Source: DATBSL01 sp963729875
Lineage (GTDB): Bacteria; Acidobacteriota; Vicinamibacteria; Fen-336
DNA: 64,000 nt
NCBI GenBank assembly: GCA_963729875.1
Contig: CAVSPR010000003.1
Span: 62,001 to 126,000 of the forward strand
Direction: 5' to 3'
Shown here: one piece after another, positions 7,883 to 17,800 of the stretch
Numbering within the stretch: the stretch's first letter is position 1
How the letters are laid out: every line of letters starts with the position of its first letter
The notes under the pieces: generated by a model
Told to the model about the DNA's origin: nothing
Database searches by the model: none
What the model saw: the letters and a program-made list of their open reading frames with translations, nothing else
Translations under genes and position numbers: made by a program

Positions 7883-8376
7883 GCTTCGGCCCCGCGGGCG
7901 AGAGGGCGCGCCGCCGGGTGCTCGGCCGCCTGCCGGTGGCGCTGTGGATGTGGAAGACCCTGCCCCTCGCCGCCTTCGCCGGCCTCCGCGTCGTCCGGCT
8001 CGACGATGCGACGTGCGCGGTGCGGCTTCCCGGCGGGTGGCGCACGCAGAATCCCTTCCGGTCGACCTACTTCGCCGCTCAGGCCATGGCCGCCGAGCTG
8101 TCCACCGGGGCGCCGGCCCTCGTCCTGCTCGAGGACGCCGCGGCGTCCGTGGCGATGCTGGTCGTCGGCCTGCGGGTGACCTACTCGAAGAAGCTCGTCG
8201 GCCCCGGCGCCTTCACCTTCGCGGACGTGGCCGGGATGAAGGCGGCGGTCGACCACGCGGCGGCGAGTGGCGAGCCGGTGGCCTTCGTGGCGCGCTCGGT
8301 CGGACGCGACGCGTCGGGTGACGTCGTCGCCGAGTTCGAGATCACCTGGTCGTTCAAGCGGCGCCCGGGCGCGTGA
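7879..8376 (+). CDS. DUF4442 hotdog-fold (thioesterase-like) protein
   Basis: A 165-residue protein resembling DUF4442 hotdog-fold members, with RTQNPFRSTYFAAQAMAAELS as the helix and SKKLVGPGAFTFADV and EFEITWSFKRRPG strands. Such proteins are thought to act on acyl thioesters, but the substrate is unknown. TTG at 7879 is preferred because it overlaps the previous stop (TTGA) and follows GGAGG. GTG at 7918 is a fallback. Its position between a phospholipid-synthesis enzyme and mobA gives only a weak hint of lipid metabolism. Confidence 0.7.
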   Translation: MSFGPAGERARRRVLGRLPVALWMWKTLPLAAFAGLRVVRLDDATCAVRLPGGWRTQNPFRSTYFAAQAMAAELSTGAPALVLLEDAAASVAMLVVGLRVTYSKKLVGPGAFTFADVAGMKAAVDHAAASGEPVAFVARSVGRDASGDVVAEFEITWSFKRRPGA

Positions 8377-8963
8377 GCCTCGTCGGCTTTGTCCTGGCCG
8401 GCGGGCGCAGCGTCCGGATGGGGCGGGACAAGGCGCTGCTCGCGTGGGGCGGGACCGACCTCCTGAGCCACTCCCTCGCCCGCCTGCGCTTCGTGACCCC
8501 CGACGTCCGGATCCTCTCCGGGAGCGAGCGCCGCTACCTGGACCGGGGCGCCCCCGTCCTGGTCGATCTCGTGCCCGGTTCGGGCCCGCTCGCGGGGGTC
8601 CTCGCCGCGCTCGAGGCGGCCCCTGGCCGGGCCGGGCTGTTCCTGGCCGTGGACCTGCCGTTCGTGCCGGTGGCTCTCCTCACCCGGCTGGTCGAGCTGG
8701 CCGACGATCTTGACGCCGTTGTTCCGGTCTCTCCCCGCGGCCCCGAGCCCCTGTGCGCCGTCTACGGCCCGGCGTGCCTCGAGCCGATCCGGAGACGGAT
8801 GGCGCGCGGCGACCTCCGGATGACCGGCTTCTGGCCCGACGTGCGCCTGCGGGAGGTGCCCCCGGCCGAGCTCGTGGCATTCGGGGACCCGTCTCACTTG
8901 TTCCGGAACCTCAACACGCCCGCCGACCTCGAGGCCGCGGACGGGGCGGTCAGGGGACGGTGA
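8373..8963 (+). CDS. mobA: Molybdenum cofactor guanylyltransferase
   Basis: Transfers GMP from GTP to molybdopterin to make the guanine dinucleotide cofactor. The 196-residue product starts with the nucleotide-binding signature LAGGRSVRMGRDKAL (residues 8-22) and has FLAVDLPFVP and GPEPLCAVYGP, as expected for MobA. The related MocA (CTP-using) family shares much of this, so the nucleotide is not certain. The GTG start lies in a GTGA overlap with the hotdog gene. The 3' end overlaps the convergent gene by 14 bases. A molybdenum hydroxylase subunit at the far end of the window would need this kind of cofactor. Confidence 0.83.
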   Translation: MSLVGFVLAGGRSVRMGRDKALLAWGGTDLLSHSLARLRFVTPDVRILSGSERRYLDRGAPVLVDLVPGSGPLAGVLAALEAAPGRAGLFLAVDLPFVPVALLTRLVELADDLDAVVPVSPRGPEPLCAVYGPACLEPIRRRMARGDLRMTGFWPDVRLREVPPAELVAFGDPSHLFRNLNTPADLEAADGAVRGR

Positions 8964-9390
8964 CCGGGATCTGGACCTCGGCCGAGCCGCGCCGGCACCA
9001 GGCCTCGCGCGTCGAGCAGTAGAAGTAGACGACGCTCGCTTTCACCGCGTGCTCGCCCCTGGGCGCCCCGGGCGCGATGGCCACCGGGAAGAGGACCGGG
9101 CGCTTCGTGTCCAGGTACCTCGCGGTGAGCGGGTCGTAGTCGGGGACCTGGGCGGGGGCGGGCGCCTGCTTGTCCACGAGCACGGCCTGGGCGAGGTCGA
9201 GCTTGAGGCGCGGCGCGGGCGACTCGTTGACCTTCACGTCCGGATCGAGGGCGCGGAAGCTGACTGCGACCGCGCCCGGGGCACCGGCCCGCCGGGGAGG
9301 CTCGAAGGAGGCATCCACGTCGAAGTGCCGGACGGACGCCCCGAGAACGACGGACGGGACGAGAGCGAGGAGGAGCCCGGTTCGCACCAT
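8950..9390 (-). CDS. Small secreted protein with DsbD-N-like domain
   Basis: A 146-residue product with a signal peptide (MVRTGLLLALVPSVVLGA). The single mostly-beta domain ends in VVYFYCSTREAWCRRGSAEVQIPV. The C-terminal strand with two cysteines after an incoming VNESPAPRLKLDL block resembles the N-terminal domain of DsbD-type thiol reductases and related periplasmic proteins. The match is by pattern only. Its stop codon lies inside mobA on the other strand. A TATGAT box 6 bases before the ATG suggests a leaderless message. Function unknown. Confidence 0.65.
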   Translation of the reverse strand: MVRTGLLLALVPSVVLGASVRHFDVDASFEPPRRAGAPGAVAVSFRALDPDVKVNESPAPRLKLDLAQAVLVDKQAPAPAQVPDYDPLTARYLDTKRPVLFPVAIAPGAPRGEHAVKASVVYFYCSTREAWCRRGSAEVQIPVTVP

Positions 9391-9396
9391 GTCCCG

Positions 9397-9402
9397 ATCA
9401 TA
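9397..9402 (-). promoter_or_regulatory. -10 box of the secreted DsbD-N-like gene
   Basis: TATGAT on the minus strand ends 6 bases before the ATG at 9390, so the transcript would start at or next to the start codon. Two TTGAC hexamers lie upstream but neither is at 16-18 bases. Confidence 0.45.
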
Positions 9403-9456
9403 GCGGAGGCCGAGGTCAAAAGACGTCAAGGGCGGTGGGCGTGCGCGCGAGCACGG

Positions 9457-9462
9457 TAAGAT
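9457..9462 (+). promoter_or_regulatory. -10 box of argS
   Basis: TAAGAT lies 8 bases before the GTG at 9471. No consensus -35 is seen at 16-18 bases and no Shine-Dalgarno sequence, which fits a leaderless mRNA. Confidence 0.4.
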
Positions 9463-9470
9463 TCTCAGTT

Positions 9471-11420
9471 GTGATCCTCGACACGCAGCAGCGCCTCGCC
9501 GGCGCGGTGAGAGAAGCCGTCCGCACCGCTTTCGACCTCGACCTCGCCGACGTTTCCTTCCAGTACCCGCCTCGAGTGGAGCTGGGAGACCTGGCGCTCA
9601 CCGCGCCCTTCGACCTCGCCAAGGCCCTCCGCCGCAAGCCCCGGGAGATCGCCGAGCGGCTGGCCGTCGAGCTGCGCTCGGCCCCGGGCGTCCTCCGTGC
9701 CGACGTCGCCGGAGGGGGCTACGTGAACCTCTTCCTCGACCGCGGCGCCTTCGCGACCGGGCTCGCGACGGCCCTCGCCGAGGGCGGAAAGGCCCCCTCG
9801 AGGGCTGGTCACGTCATCGTCGAGCACACCAGCATCAACCCGAACAAGGCCGCCCACATCGGCCACCTCCGCAACGCCTGCCTCGGCGACACGTTCGTGC
9901 GCCTGCTCCGCCACCGGGGCCACGACGTCGGCGTCCAGAACTACATCGACGACACGGGCGTGCAGGTGGCGGACGTCGTCGTGGGCTTCCTCCACCTCGA
10001 AGGCAAGACCCTCGCCGAAGTCGAGGCGATCCCGGGGAAGTTCGACTACTACTGCTGGGACCTCTACGCGAAGGTGGGCGACTTCTACGCGGCGGACCCG
10101 GAGAGGAAGGCCCTGCAGGCGAAGGTCCTCCACGCGATCGAAGAGGGCGGCAACGACGTGGCGCGGCTCGGCGAGCACGTGGCCCGGCGCATTGTCGACT
10201 GCCACCTCGCCACGATGGCCCGCCTCGGGATCCGCTACGAGCTGCTGGCCCACGAGAGCGACATCCTGCGCCTGCACTTCTGGAATCGCGCCTTCGAGCT
10301 CCTGAAGGAGAGAGGAGCGATCCGCCTCGAGGCCGAGGGCAAGAGCCAGGGCTGCTGGGTGCTGCCCATGGGCGAGGGCGACGACGCGGTGGACGAGGAC
10401 AAGATCATCGTCCGCTCGAACGGGACCGTGACCTACACCGGCAAGGACATCGCCTACCAGCTGTGGAAGCTGGGCCGGCTCGACCGCGACTTCCGCTACC
10501 GCCTCTACCGGACCGACCCGGACGGCCACCGGCTGTGGACGACGACGAGCGGCGCGGGCGAGGCGGGGGCGCCGGGCTTCGGCCACGCCCGGGCCGTCTA
10601 CAACGTCATCGACGTCGGCCAGTCGTACCCCCAGAGGGTGGTGAAGGCCGGGGTCGCCGCTCTCGGCCACCCGGAAGCGGCGGAGGGCTCCCACCACCTG
10701 GCCTACGAGAAGGTGGTGCTCTCCCCCGCCACCGCCCGCGCCCTCGGTTACGACGTCTCGGACGACGAGGCGACGGTGAAGGTGTCGGGGCGCAAGGGCC
10801 TCGGCGTGAAGGCGGACGACCTGGTGGACGCGCTCATCGCGAAGGCGAGAGCCGAGGTGGACGCGCGCGACCCCGGGCGCGACGCGGCCGGGCGCGAGGC
10901 CACCGCCCGCGCCGTCGCCACCGGGGCGCTGCGCTACTTCATGATGAAGTTCGGCCGCACCCGGATCATCACGTTCGACATGGAGGAGGCGCTCGCCTTC
11001 ACCGGCGAGACCGGCCCCTACGTCCAGAACGCCGTGGTGCGCGCCCGGAACATCTTCGGCAAGCTCGAGGCCGAGGGGCACCGCGTGGCGGACCTGCTGG
11101 CCCGCGCGCACGGCCTCGACCTCGGCGCCCTCCTGTCGGGCGAGGAGGGGGACGAGGTCTGGTCGCTGCTCCTTCTGATGGCCCGCAGCGACGAGGTCGT
11201 CGAGCAGGCGATCCGCGCGGAGGACGTCGCCCTCGTCGCCAAGCACGCCTTCGCGGTGGCCCAGGCCTTCCACTCCTACTACCAGAAGCCGAGGTTCTCC
11301 GTCCTCTACGCGGAGAGCGAGGACCGGCGCGCCTTCCGGGTCCTCGTCGTCGACGCCTTCGTGCGCCAGATGGAGGTCCTGCTGGGCCTCCTCGGCATCC
11401 CGGTGCCGGAGCGCATGTGA
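9471..11420 (+). CDS. argS: Arginine--tRNA ligase
   Basis: Charges tRNA-Arg. The 649-residue class I synthetase shows an N-terminal additional domain, the HIGH motif in NPNKAAHIGHLRNA followed by QNYIDDTGVQ, and a KMSKS-equivalent loop (KVSGRKG) followed by the ArgRS-typical ALRYFMMKFGRTR and FTGETGPYVQNA. The C-terminal anticodon-binding helix bundle is complete. It is longer than the roughly 580 residues of E. coli ArgRS because of insertions around the catalytic core. GTG at 9471 starts the recognisable N-terminus. A GTG at 9435 in the same frame is possible but lies upstream of the likely -10 box. It heads a three-gene unit joined by GTGA overlaps. Confidence 0.95.
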   Translation: MILDTQQRLAGAVREAVRTAFDLDLADVSFQYPPRVELGDLALTAPFDLAKALRRKPREIAERLAVELRSAPGVLRADVAGGGYVNLFLDRGAFATGLATALAEGGKAPSRAGHVIVEHTSINPNKAAHIGHLRNACLGDTFVRLLRHRGHDVGVQNYIDDTGVQVADVVVGFLHLEGKTLAEVEAIPGKFDYYCWDLYAKVGDFYAADPERKALQAKVLHAIEEGGNDVARLGEHVARRIVDCHLATMARLGIRYELLAHESDILRLHFWNRAFELLKERGAIRLEAEGKSQGCWVLPMGEGDDAVDEDKIIVRSNGTVTYTGKDIAYQLWKLGRLDRDFRYRLYRTDPDGHRLWTTTSGAGEAGAPGFGHARAVYNVIDVGQSYPQRVVKAGVAALGHPEAAEGSHHLAYEKVVLSPATARALGYDVSDDEATVKVSGRKGLGVKADDLVDALIAKARAEVDARDPGRDAAGREATARAVATGALRYFMMKFGRTRIITFDMEEALAFTGETGPYVQNAVVRARNIFGKLEAEGHRVADLLARAHGLDLGALLSGEEGDEVWSLLLLMARSDEVVEQAIRAEDVALVAKHAFAVAQAFHSYYQKPRFSVLYAESEDRRAFRVLVVDAFVRQMEVLLGLLGIPVPERM

Positions 11421-12151
11421 CGCAGCCGGTCGTCGGCATCACGCTCGGGGACGGCGACAAGCCGGGCTTCCACGCGATGCGCGAGGACTACGTGCGGTCC
11501 GTCGAGCAGGCCGGGGCCGTGCCCGTCGTCCTCCCCCCGGTTGCGCCCGCGGACGTCCCCGCCCTCCTCGACCGCCTGGACGGCGTCCTCCTCTCCGGGG
11601 GTGTCGACGTGGACCCCGCGCTCTACGGCCAGGCCCGACACCCGAGGCTCGGACGCGTGAACCGCCGCCGGGACGATTTCGAGCTGGCCCTCACGCGCGA
11701 GGCCCTCCGGCGCGACCTGCCGATCCTCGCCATCTGCCGGGGCCATCAGGTGTTAAACGTTGCCGCCGGCGGAACCCTCGTGCAGGACATCCCGTCAACC
11801 CTCGAGGGAGACGTGGAGCACGATGCGTCCGGACGACGGTGGCGGCGCTCCCACCGGGTCCAGGTGACCTCGGGGACGCGCCTCCACGAGATCCTCGGGC
11901 AGGACGCGCTTTCCGTGAACAGCTTCCACCACCAGGCCGTCGAAAGGGTCGGGGCGGGGCTCGTCGTGTCGGCTCTCTGCCCCGAGGACCGGGTCGTCGA
12001 GGGCCTCGAGATGCCCGGCCGGCGCTTCGTGGTGAGCGTCCAGTGGCACCCGGAGTCCTTCTGGAACCAGCCCGACTCGTTCCAGCCCCTGTTCGACGCC
12101 CACGCCGAGGCGTGTCGCGCCGGCGTTGCCGTGGGGGCCGCAGGCCAGTGA
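11417..12151 (+). CDS. Class I glutamine amidotransferase-like hydrolase (gamma-glutamyl-GABA hydrolase family)
   Basis: A 244-residue member of the peptidase C26 / PuuD-like family that hydrolyses gamma-glutamyl bonds. The nucleophile is Cys107 in AICRGHQVLN, and the catalytic His and Glu are in VQWHPES near residue 219. LLSGGVDVDP forms the oxyanion strand. There is no synthase domain, so it acts alone. Its GTG start overlaps the argS stop and its own stop overlaps the thioredoxin gene start. No polyamine genes are nearby, so the natural gamma-glutamyl substrate is not known. Confidence 0.83.
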   Translation: MTQPVVGITLGDGDKPGFHAMREDYVRSVEQAGAVPVVLPPVAPADVPALLDRLDGVLLSGGVDVDPALYGQARHPRLGRVNRRRDDFELALTREALRRDLPILAICRGHQVLNVAAGGTLVQDIPSTLEGDVEHDASGRRWRRSHRVQVTSGTRLHEILGQDALSVNSFHHQAVERVGAGLVVSALCPEDRVVEGLEMPGRRFVVSVQWHPESFWNQPDSFQPLFDAHAEACRAGVAVGAAGQ

Positions 12152-13002
12152 ACGTCGCCCTCGCCCTCTCGCTCCTTCTGGCCGGGGGCGCCCGCGGGGC
12201 CCAGGGCCCGCCCCCGACGCCGCCGACCATCAAGTGGGAGAAGAACCTCGACGAGGCCCTTCGCAAGGCGCACCGGACGGGCAAGCCCGTCGTCGTGGAT
12301 TTCTGGGCGGAGTGGTGCGACTGGTGCCACCGGCTCGAGCGCACGACATACGCCGACCCGGGTGTCGTCAGGAAGGCCCAGGACTTCGTCGCGGTCAGGG
12401 TGGACACCGAGGGCTCGAGCAAGGAGCAGAAGGCGGCCCGCACCTACCAGGTGACCACGCTTCCCACGATCCTCTTCCTCTCCCCGGAGGGTCACCAGCT
12501 CGGGCGCGTCAACGGCTTCCAGGGACCGGGGGTGTTCCCGCGCACGCTCGACCTGGCCCTGCGCGTGGCCCGCCAGGTGATGTCCTGGGAGGAGGCGCTG
12601 ACGCGCAACCCCGACGACCCCGGGCCGCTCCTCGCCCTGGGCACGCACCTCTACGAGCAGGAGTACGTCGACCAGGCGCGCGAGATGCTCCGTCGGGCGG
12701 TGGCGAACGACAGCGAGCAGGGGGTCGAGGAGAGGCGCCGGGCCCGCATGCTGCTCGCGATCATCGAGCACGTCGAGCGGAACTTCGCCGAGGCGGAGAG
12801 GCTCGTCAAGGAGGCCCTGACCCTCCCCGCCAGCCCCGAGGACCAGCCCAAGCTGCTCTTCGTCCTGGGGCGCACGCAGGTCTCCTCCGGCCGGCAGGCC
12901 GAGGGGATGGCGACGCTCGAGGTGATCATCCGGGAGTTCCCGCAGAGCCCGGTCGCGGCCAAGGCCCGCGAGACGCTGTCCACCCTGCGCAGCAGCCGCT
13001 GA
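12148..13002 (+). CDS. Secreted thioredoxin-fold protein with C-terminal helical repeats
   Basis: The 284-residue product has a signal peptide (VNVALALSLLLAGGARGAQG), then a thioredoxin fold with the redox pair Cys57/Cys60 in WAEWCDWCHRLE and the cis-proline segment VTTLPTILFL. From about residue 150 it is helical with TPR-like spacing (ALGTHLYEQEYVDQAREMLRRAV). It is probably a periplasmic or outer-membrane-facing disulfide reductase of the thioredoxin_7/DsbD-C type that docks another protein through the repeats. The GTG start lies in the GTGA overlap with the amidotransferase gene. Confidence 0.8.
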   Translation: MNVALALSLLLAGGARGAQGPPPTPPTIKWEKNLDEALRKAHRTGKPVVVDFWAEWCDWCHRLERTTYADPGVVRKAQDFVAVRVDTEGSSKEQKAARTYQVTTLPTILFLSPEGHQLGRVNGFQGPGVFPRTLDLALRVARQVMSWEEALTRNPDDPGPLLALGTHLYEQEYVDQAREMLRRAVANDSEQGVEERRRARMLLAIIEHVERNFAEAERLVKEALTLPASPEDQPKLLFVLGRTQVSSGRQAEGMATLEVIIREFPQSPVAAKARETLSTLRSSR

Positions 13003-13137
13003 CCCGCGGCCGCTGGCCGGCGGCGAGGGACGCTCCTCCGTTCGCTCCCCGCTCGCGCCTCGACGGCCAACAGACACCCGAGGCGCTCGCTCATCGTCGC
13101 GGCGCACGACACACGACGGGCGCCGCTCCTCAGTCGC

Positions 13138-14097
13138 TCACTTCGGAGGTCCCTCGCCGCCCCGGCTCTCCGCCAGGAACTCGAGAATCAAGCGGGAGAC
13201 CTCCGAAGGCATTTCTTCCTGGGGGACGTGGCCGCAGGCGGGGATCAGGACCTTGCGGGCGCCGGGGATCGCGGCCACGAAACGGTCCGCGTGGGCCACG
13301 GGGATCCAGCGGTCGTCGTCTCCCCACAGGACGAGCGTCGGGGCCTCGATGCGGGCGAACGCGCTGGCGACGACCGCCTGGCGGCCGGCGAGCGAGGAGC
13401 CCAGCGAACGGATCGCGGGGAAGGTGCCGGGCCGGAGGGCCGCGGCCAGGTACTCCGAGAGGCGCTCGGGGGTGACGAGGGCGGGGTCGTGTAACACCTG
13501 CCCCAGCGACGCCTCGACCGCGAGGCGCTTGCCGGGCAGGCGGGCGAACACGACGCCGGCGCCGGACATCGCGAGGCTCACCAGGCCCGGCCGCTCCGAC
13601 GGCCCGAGGTTGAACCCGGCCGCGTCGACCAGCACGAGGGCGGCCACGCGCTCCTTTCGCTCGGCGGCGACGACGGCGACGGTCGCGCCGCCCATGCTGT
13701 TGCCGACGAGCGCCGCCCTCGCGATCCCCAGCGCGTCCATCAGCCCGAGGACGGCGCGGGGAAGGTCCTCGAACGACAGGTCGGCGGGCTGGTCCGACCG
13801 GCCGAAGCCCGGCAGGTCCAGTGCCACCACGTCGTGGCCTGCCGCGAGCGCGGGGATCACGTCCTTCCACGTGTAGAGCGACGAGAACATCCCGTGGACC
13901 AGGACCACCGCCGGCCCTGAGCCGGCCCGCACGTAGCGGAGCCGGTGCCCCCCGACGGCCTCGTACCGCGCCTCGAGGGCGGCGGCTCGCAGCCAGGTGC
14001 CGGGCGCGACCGGGGGCCGGTCGTAGAGGGCGAGACCGGTCAGGACCCCGGCCACGGCGACCACGGCGGCGACGAGGCGGGACACCCGGCGGCTCAT
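13138..14097 (-). CDS. Membrane-anchored alpha/beta hydrolase
   Basis: A 319-residue serine hydrolase. It has an N-terminal hydrophobic anchor (VSRLVAAVVAVAGVLTGLAL), the oxyanion motif HGMFSSLYTW, the nucleophile elbow GNSMGG, the acid in WGDDDRWIP and the His in CGHVPQEEMP, so the triad is complete. The fold matches the alpha/beta-hydrolase_1 family (esterases, haloperoxidases, C-C hydrolases). The substrate is open. GGGAGGAG precedes the ATG at 14097. The much longer open frame on this strand up to 16764 is an artefact of high GC across carB. It ends the long minus-strand run. Confidence 0.83.
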   Translation of the reverse strand: MSRRVSRLVAAVVAVAGVLTGLALYDRPPVAPGTWLRAAALEARYEAVGGHRLRYVRAGSGPAVVLVHGMFSSLYTWKDVIPALAAGHDVVALDLPGFGRSDQPADLSFEDLPRAVLGLMDALGIARAALVGNSMGGATVAVVAAERKERVAALVLVDAAGFNLGPSERPGLVSLAMSGAGVVFARLPGKRLAVEASLGQVLHDPALVTPERLSEYLAAALRPGTFPAIRSLGSSLAGRQAVVASAFARIEAPTLVLWGDDDRWIPVAHADRFVAAIPGARKVLIPACGHVPQEEMPSEVSRLILEFLAESRGGEGPPK

Positions 14098-14120
14098 CCC
14101 CCGCTCCTCCCCCCGGCTTT

Positions 14121-14885
14121 CTACGCGCCGAGGAGCCGCCGCAGCTCGGGCAGGCCGGCGACGAGGGCCTCCTCGCCCGCGGCGGCGAACGACGGGATGC
14201 GAGTCGGGCGCATCCAGCCCGATTCCCCGATGGCCGGCGCGATCACGAGGTCCGCCCCGACGAGCTCCGAGCGCGTGCGGCCGCGCACGAGGGTGAGCCC
14301 GGCCCGCAGCGCGATCGAGATGAAGGTGTCGGCGGCGGGCCACTTCCCCCCGGCGTTGCAGTCGATGGCGAGGACGACCCCCTGCTCCCCCGCCATGTCG
14401 CGGGCGAGGCGCACCGGCACGACCTCGGTGACCCCCCCGTCCACCAGCCGCCGGCCGTTCCAGAGAAACGGCGGGAAGACACCGGGAAAGCAGCAGGACG
14501 CCCGGACCGCGTCGCGGAGGTTGCCCTCGCGGAAGACGACCGGCTCCCCCGTGTCCACGTCCGTGGCGAGGACGACCACCGGCGCCCGCAGGCCCTCGAA
14601 GGTGGCGCTGGGCAGGAACTCGTCGATGAGCGCCCCCAGGCGGCTGCCGGAAAGCAGGCCCCCGCCCCAGCCGCGCACCCACATCCACGGGTGCAGGCGG
14701 GAGGCCTGGTCCACGAGCTGCCCGAGGTCGGCCCCGCCCGCCCACGCCGCCGCCACCAGCGCTCCCCCGCTCACCCCCGCGATCCCCGCCACCGGGACGC
14801 CCTCGCGGTCGAGCGCCCGGAGGACCCCGGCGTGCGCCGCCGCGTGGGCCCCGCCTCCGGAGAGCGCGAGGGTGAGCGGCTTCAC
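14121..14885 (-). CDS. Patatin-like phospholipase
   Basis: A 254-residue protein of the bacterial patatin / RssA group, which hydrolyses acyl ester bonds of lipids. The glycine-rich oxyanion loop LSGGGAHAAAHAG, the nucleophile Ser39 in GVSGG and the dyad Asp in LVDGGV are all present. There is no signal peptide, so it is cytosolic or peripherally membrane-bound. It lies 9 bases downstream of carB and 23 bases upstream of the hydrolase gene, apparently in the same transcript. Confidence 0.85.
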   Translation of the reverse strand: MKPLTLALSGGGAHAAAHAGVLRALDREGVPVAGIAGVSGGALVAAAWAGGADLGQLVDQASRLHPWMWVRGWGGGLLSGSRLGALIDEFLPSATFEGLRAPVVVLATDVDTGEPVVFREGNLRDAVRASCCFPGVFPPFLWNGRRLVDGGVTEVVPVRLARDMAGEQGVVLAIDCNAGGKWPAADTFISIALRAGLTLVRGRTRSELVGADLVIAPAIGESGWMRPTRIPSFAAAGEEALVAGLPELRRLLGA

Positions 14886-14894
14886 GATGCGGGC

Positions 14895-17800
14895 TCAGGC
14901 CGGGGTGCCGGCATGGATCTCCTGGAGCGACAGGATGTCGGTCGCCCGCTCGCGCAGGGCGCGGATCGCCTGCACCGTCGCCGCGGTGGCGGTGAGCGTC
15001 GTGACCACGAGCACGTTGTGGAGGACGGCGCTCTTGCGGATCGCCCCGTCGTGGTAGAAGGACTCGCCCCCGAGCGGCGTGTTGAAGACGATGCCGATCC
15101 GCCCGTCCTTGATGTGGTCGACCACGTTGGGCCGGCCCTCGTTCACCTTGTAGACCATCTCCGCCGGCACGCCGTGCGCGTTCAGGTACTCGGCGGTGCC
15201 CCGGGTGGCCAGGATGTGGAGCCCCAGCTCGTGGAGCGCCCGGGCGTGGGGCAGCGCGCCCGCCTTGTCGAAGTCGTTGACCGAGAGGAAGACGTTCCCC
15301 GAGGTGGGGATGGTGAAGCCCGCCGCTTGCTGCGACTTGGCGAAGGCGATGCCGAAGTCGTTCGAGATCCCCATGACCTCGCCGGTGGACTTCATCTCGG
15401 GACCGAGCAGGATGTCCGCCCCCGGGAACTTGAGGAACGGGAAGACCGACTCCTTGACGAAGATGCGCTTGACCTGCAGGTCCTCGGTGATCCCCTGCTC
15501 GGCCAGGGAGCGGCCGGCCATGATGCGGGCCGCGACCTTGGCGAGGGGAACGCCCGTCGCCTTGCTCACGAACGGCGTGGTGCGCGACGCCCGCGGGTTC
15601 ACCTCCAGCACGTAGACCACGTCGTCCTTGATCGCGTACTGCACGTTCATCAGGCCCTTCACCCCGAGGGCGAGGCCCAGCTCCCGGGTGTACTTCCGGA
15701 TGGTCTGCAGGTGCGGCGGCGTGATCTTGTAGGTGGGCAGCACCATCGCGGAGTCGCCGGAGTGGATCCCCGCCTCCTCGATGTGCTGGAGGATGCCGCC
15801 GATCACCACCCGCTCGCCGTCCCCGAGCGCGTCCACGTCCACCTCGAAGGCGTCCTCCAGGAAGCGGTCGACGAGGATCGGGTGCTCGGGAGACGCCTTC
15901 ACCGCCTCGCGCACGTAGTCCTCGAGGCGGCTCGCGTCGTAGACGATGGCCATGGCCCGACCGCCGAGGACGTACGAGGGGCGCACCAGGACCGGGTAGC
16001 CGATCCGCCCCGCGACCGCCTTGGCCTCCTCCAGCGAGGTGGCCGTCCCGCTCTCCGGCTGCCGGATGCCGAGCTCGTCGAGGAGTGCCTTGAAGCGCTT
16101 GCGGTCCTCGGCGACGTCGGTCGCGTCCGGGCTCGTCCCGAGGATCCTCACCCCCGCCTCGTGGAGCGGCACCGACAGCCGCAGCGGCGTCTGGCCTCCG
16201 AACTGCACGACGACCCCCTCCGGCTTCTCCTTCTCGAGGATGTTCATCACGTCCTCGAAGGCGAGGGGCTCGAAGTACAGCCGGTCGGAGGTGTCGTAGT
16301 CGGTCGAGACCGTCTCCGGGTTGCAGTTGACCATGATGGTCTCGTACCCCTCCTCCTTGAACGCGAAGGAGGCGTGGCAGCAGCAGTAGTCGAACTCGAT
16401 GCCCTGCCCGATCCGGTTGGGGCCGCTGCCGAGGATGACGACCTTCTTGCGGTCGGTGGGCGCGGCCTCGCACTCGCTCTCGTAGGTCGAGTACATGTAC
16501 GGGGTGAACGACTCGAACTCCGCCGAGCACGTGTCGACCCGCTTGTAGACGGGGACGATGCCCGCGGCCTTGCGCGCGGAGCGCACCTCGGCCTCGGTCC
16601 GCTTCGTCAGCTTCGCGAGCCGCGCGTCCGAGAATCCCATCCGCTTCGCCTCGCGCAGGGTGAGGGCGTCCTTTGCCACGACCCTTCCCTTCCGCCTGGC
16701 GAACATCTTCGGCCCGATCCCCTTCTCGAGGTCCACGATCTGCTGGATCTGGTCGAGGAACCACGGGTCGATCCCCGTCATGCGGAAGATCTCGTCGTGG
16801 GACCAGCCGAGGTCGAGCGCGCGCTTGACGTAGAAGATGCGGTCGGGGTCGGGGTTGAGGAGCTTCTCGCGGATGCGGTCGTCGTCGAGGTCGGTGCGGG
16901 CGAACCCGCTCACCCCCGTCTCCAGGCCCCGCAGCCCCTTGTGCAGGGCCTCCTTGAAGGTGCGCCCGATCGCCATCACCTCGCCCACGGACTTCATCTG
17001 GGTGCCGAGGGCGGGGCTCGCGTCCTTGAACTTCTCGAAGGCCCAGCGCGGGATCTTCACCACCACGTAGTCGATGACCGGCTCGAAGGAGGCGGGCGTC
17101 ACCCGGGTGATGTCGTTCTGGATCTCGTCGAGGCGGTAGCCGATGGCGAGGAGCGCGGCGATCTTGGCGATCGGAAAGCCGGTCGCCTTGCTGGCCAGGG
17201 CGGAGGACCGCGAGACCCGCGGGTTCATCTCGATGACGGTGAGGCGCCCCGTCTTCGGGTCCACCGCGAACTGGATGTTCGAGCCTCCCGTCTCGACCCC
17301 GACCTCCCGGATGATGGCCCGGGCGGCGTTGCGCATCACCTGGTACTCGCGGTCGGTGAGGGTCTGGGCGGGGGCGACGGTGACCGAGTCCCCCGTGTGG
17401 ATGCCCATCGGGTCGAAGTTCTCGATGGAGCAGATCACCACGAAGTTGTCGGCCTTGTCCCGCATCACCTCGAGCTCGTACTCCTTCCAGCCGAGCACGG
17501 ACTCCTCGATGAGGACCTGGTGGACGGGCGAGAGATCGATCCCGCGCTCGGCGAGCGCCTCGAACTCCTCGTGGTTGTAGGCGATGCCGCCGCCGGTGCC
17601 GCCGAGCGTGAACGACGGGCGGATGACCGCGGGCAGGCCCGTGATCTCGAGGACCTTCCTCGCCTCCTCGAGGTTCGTGGCGAAGCCGCTCTTCGGCACC
17701 TCGAGCCCGATGCGGGCCATCGCCTCCTTGAAGAGCTGGCGGTCCTCGCCCATCTCGACCGCGCGCCGGCTCGCCCCGATGAGCCGCACCCCGAGCCGGT

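Noticed and set aside
13003..13137. A gene or terminator in the convergent gap after the thioredoxin gene
   Set aside because: No frame has protein features. GC-rich hairpins occur by chance and no U-run follows.
14098..16764. A 1208-residue minus-strand frame across carB
   Set aside because: It is the open shadow of high-GC carB; only its last 319 codons (the hydrolase) have family motifs.
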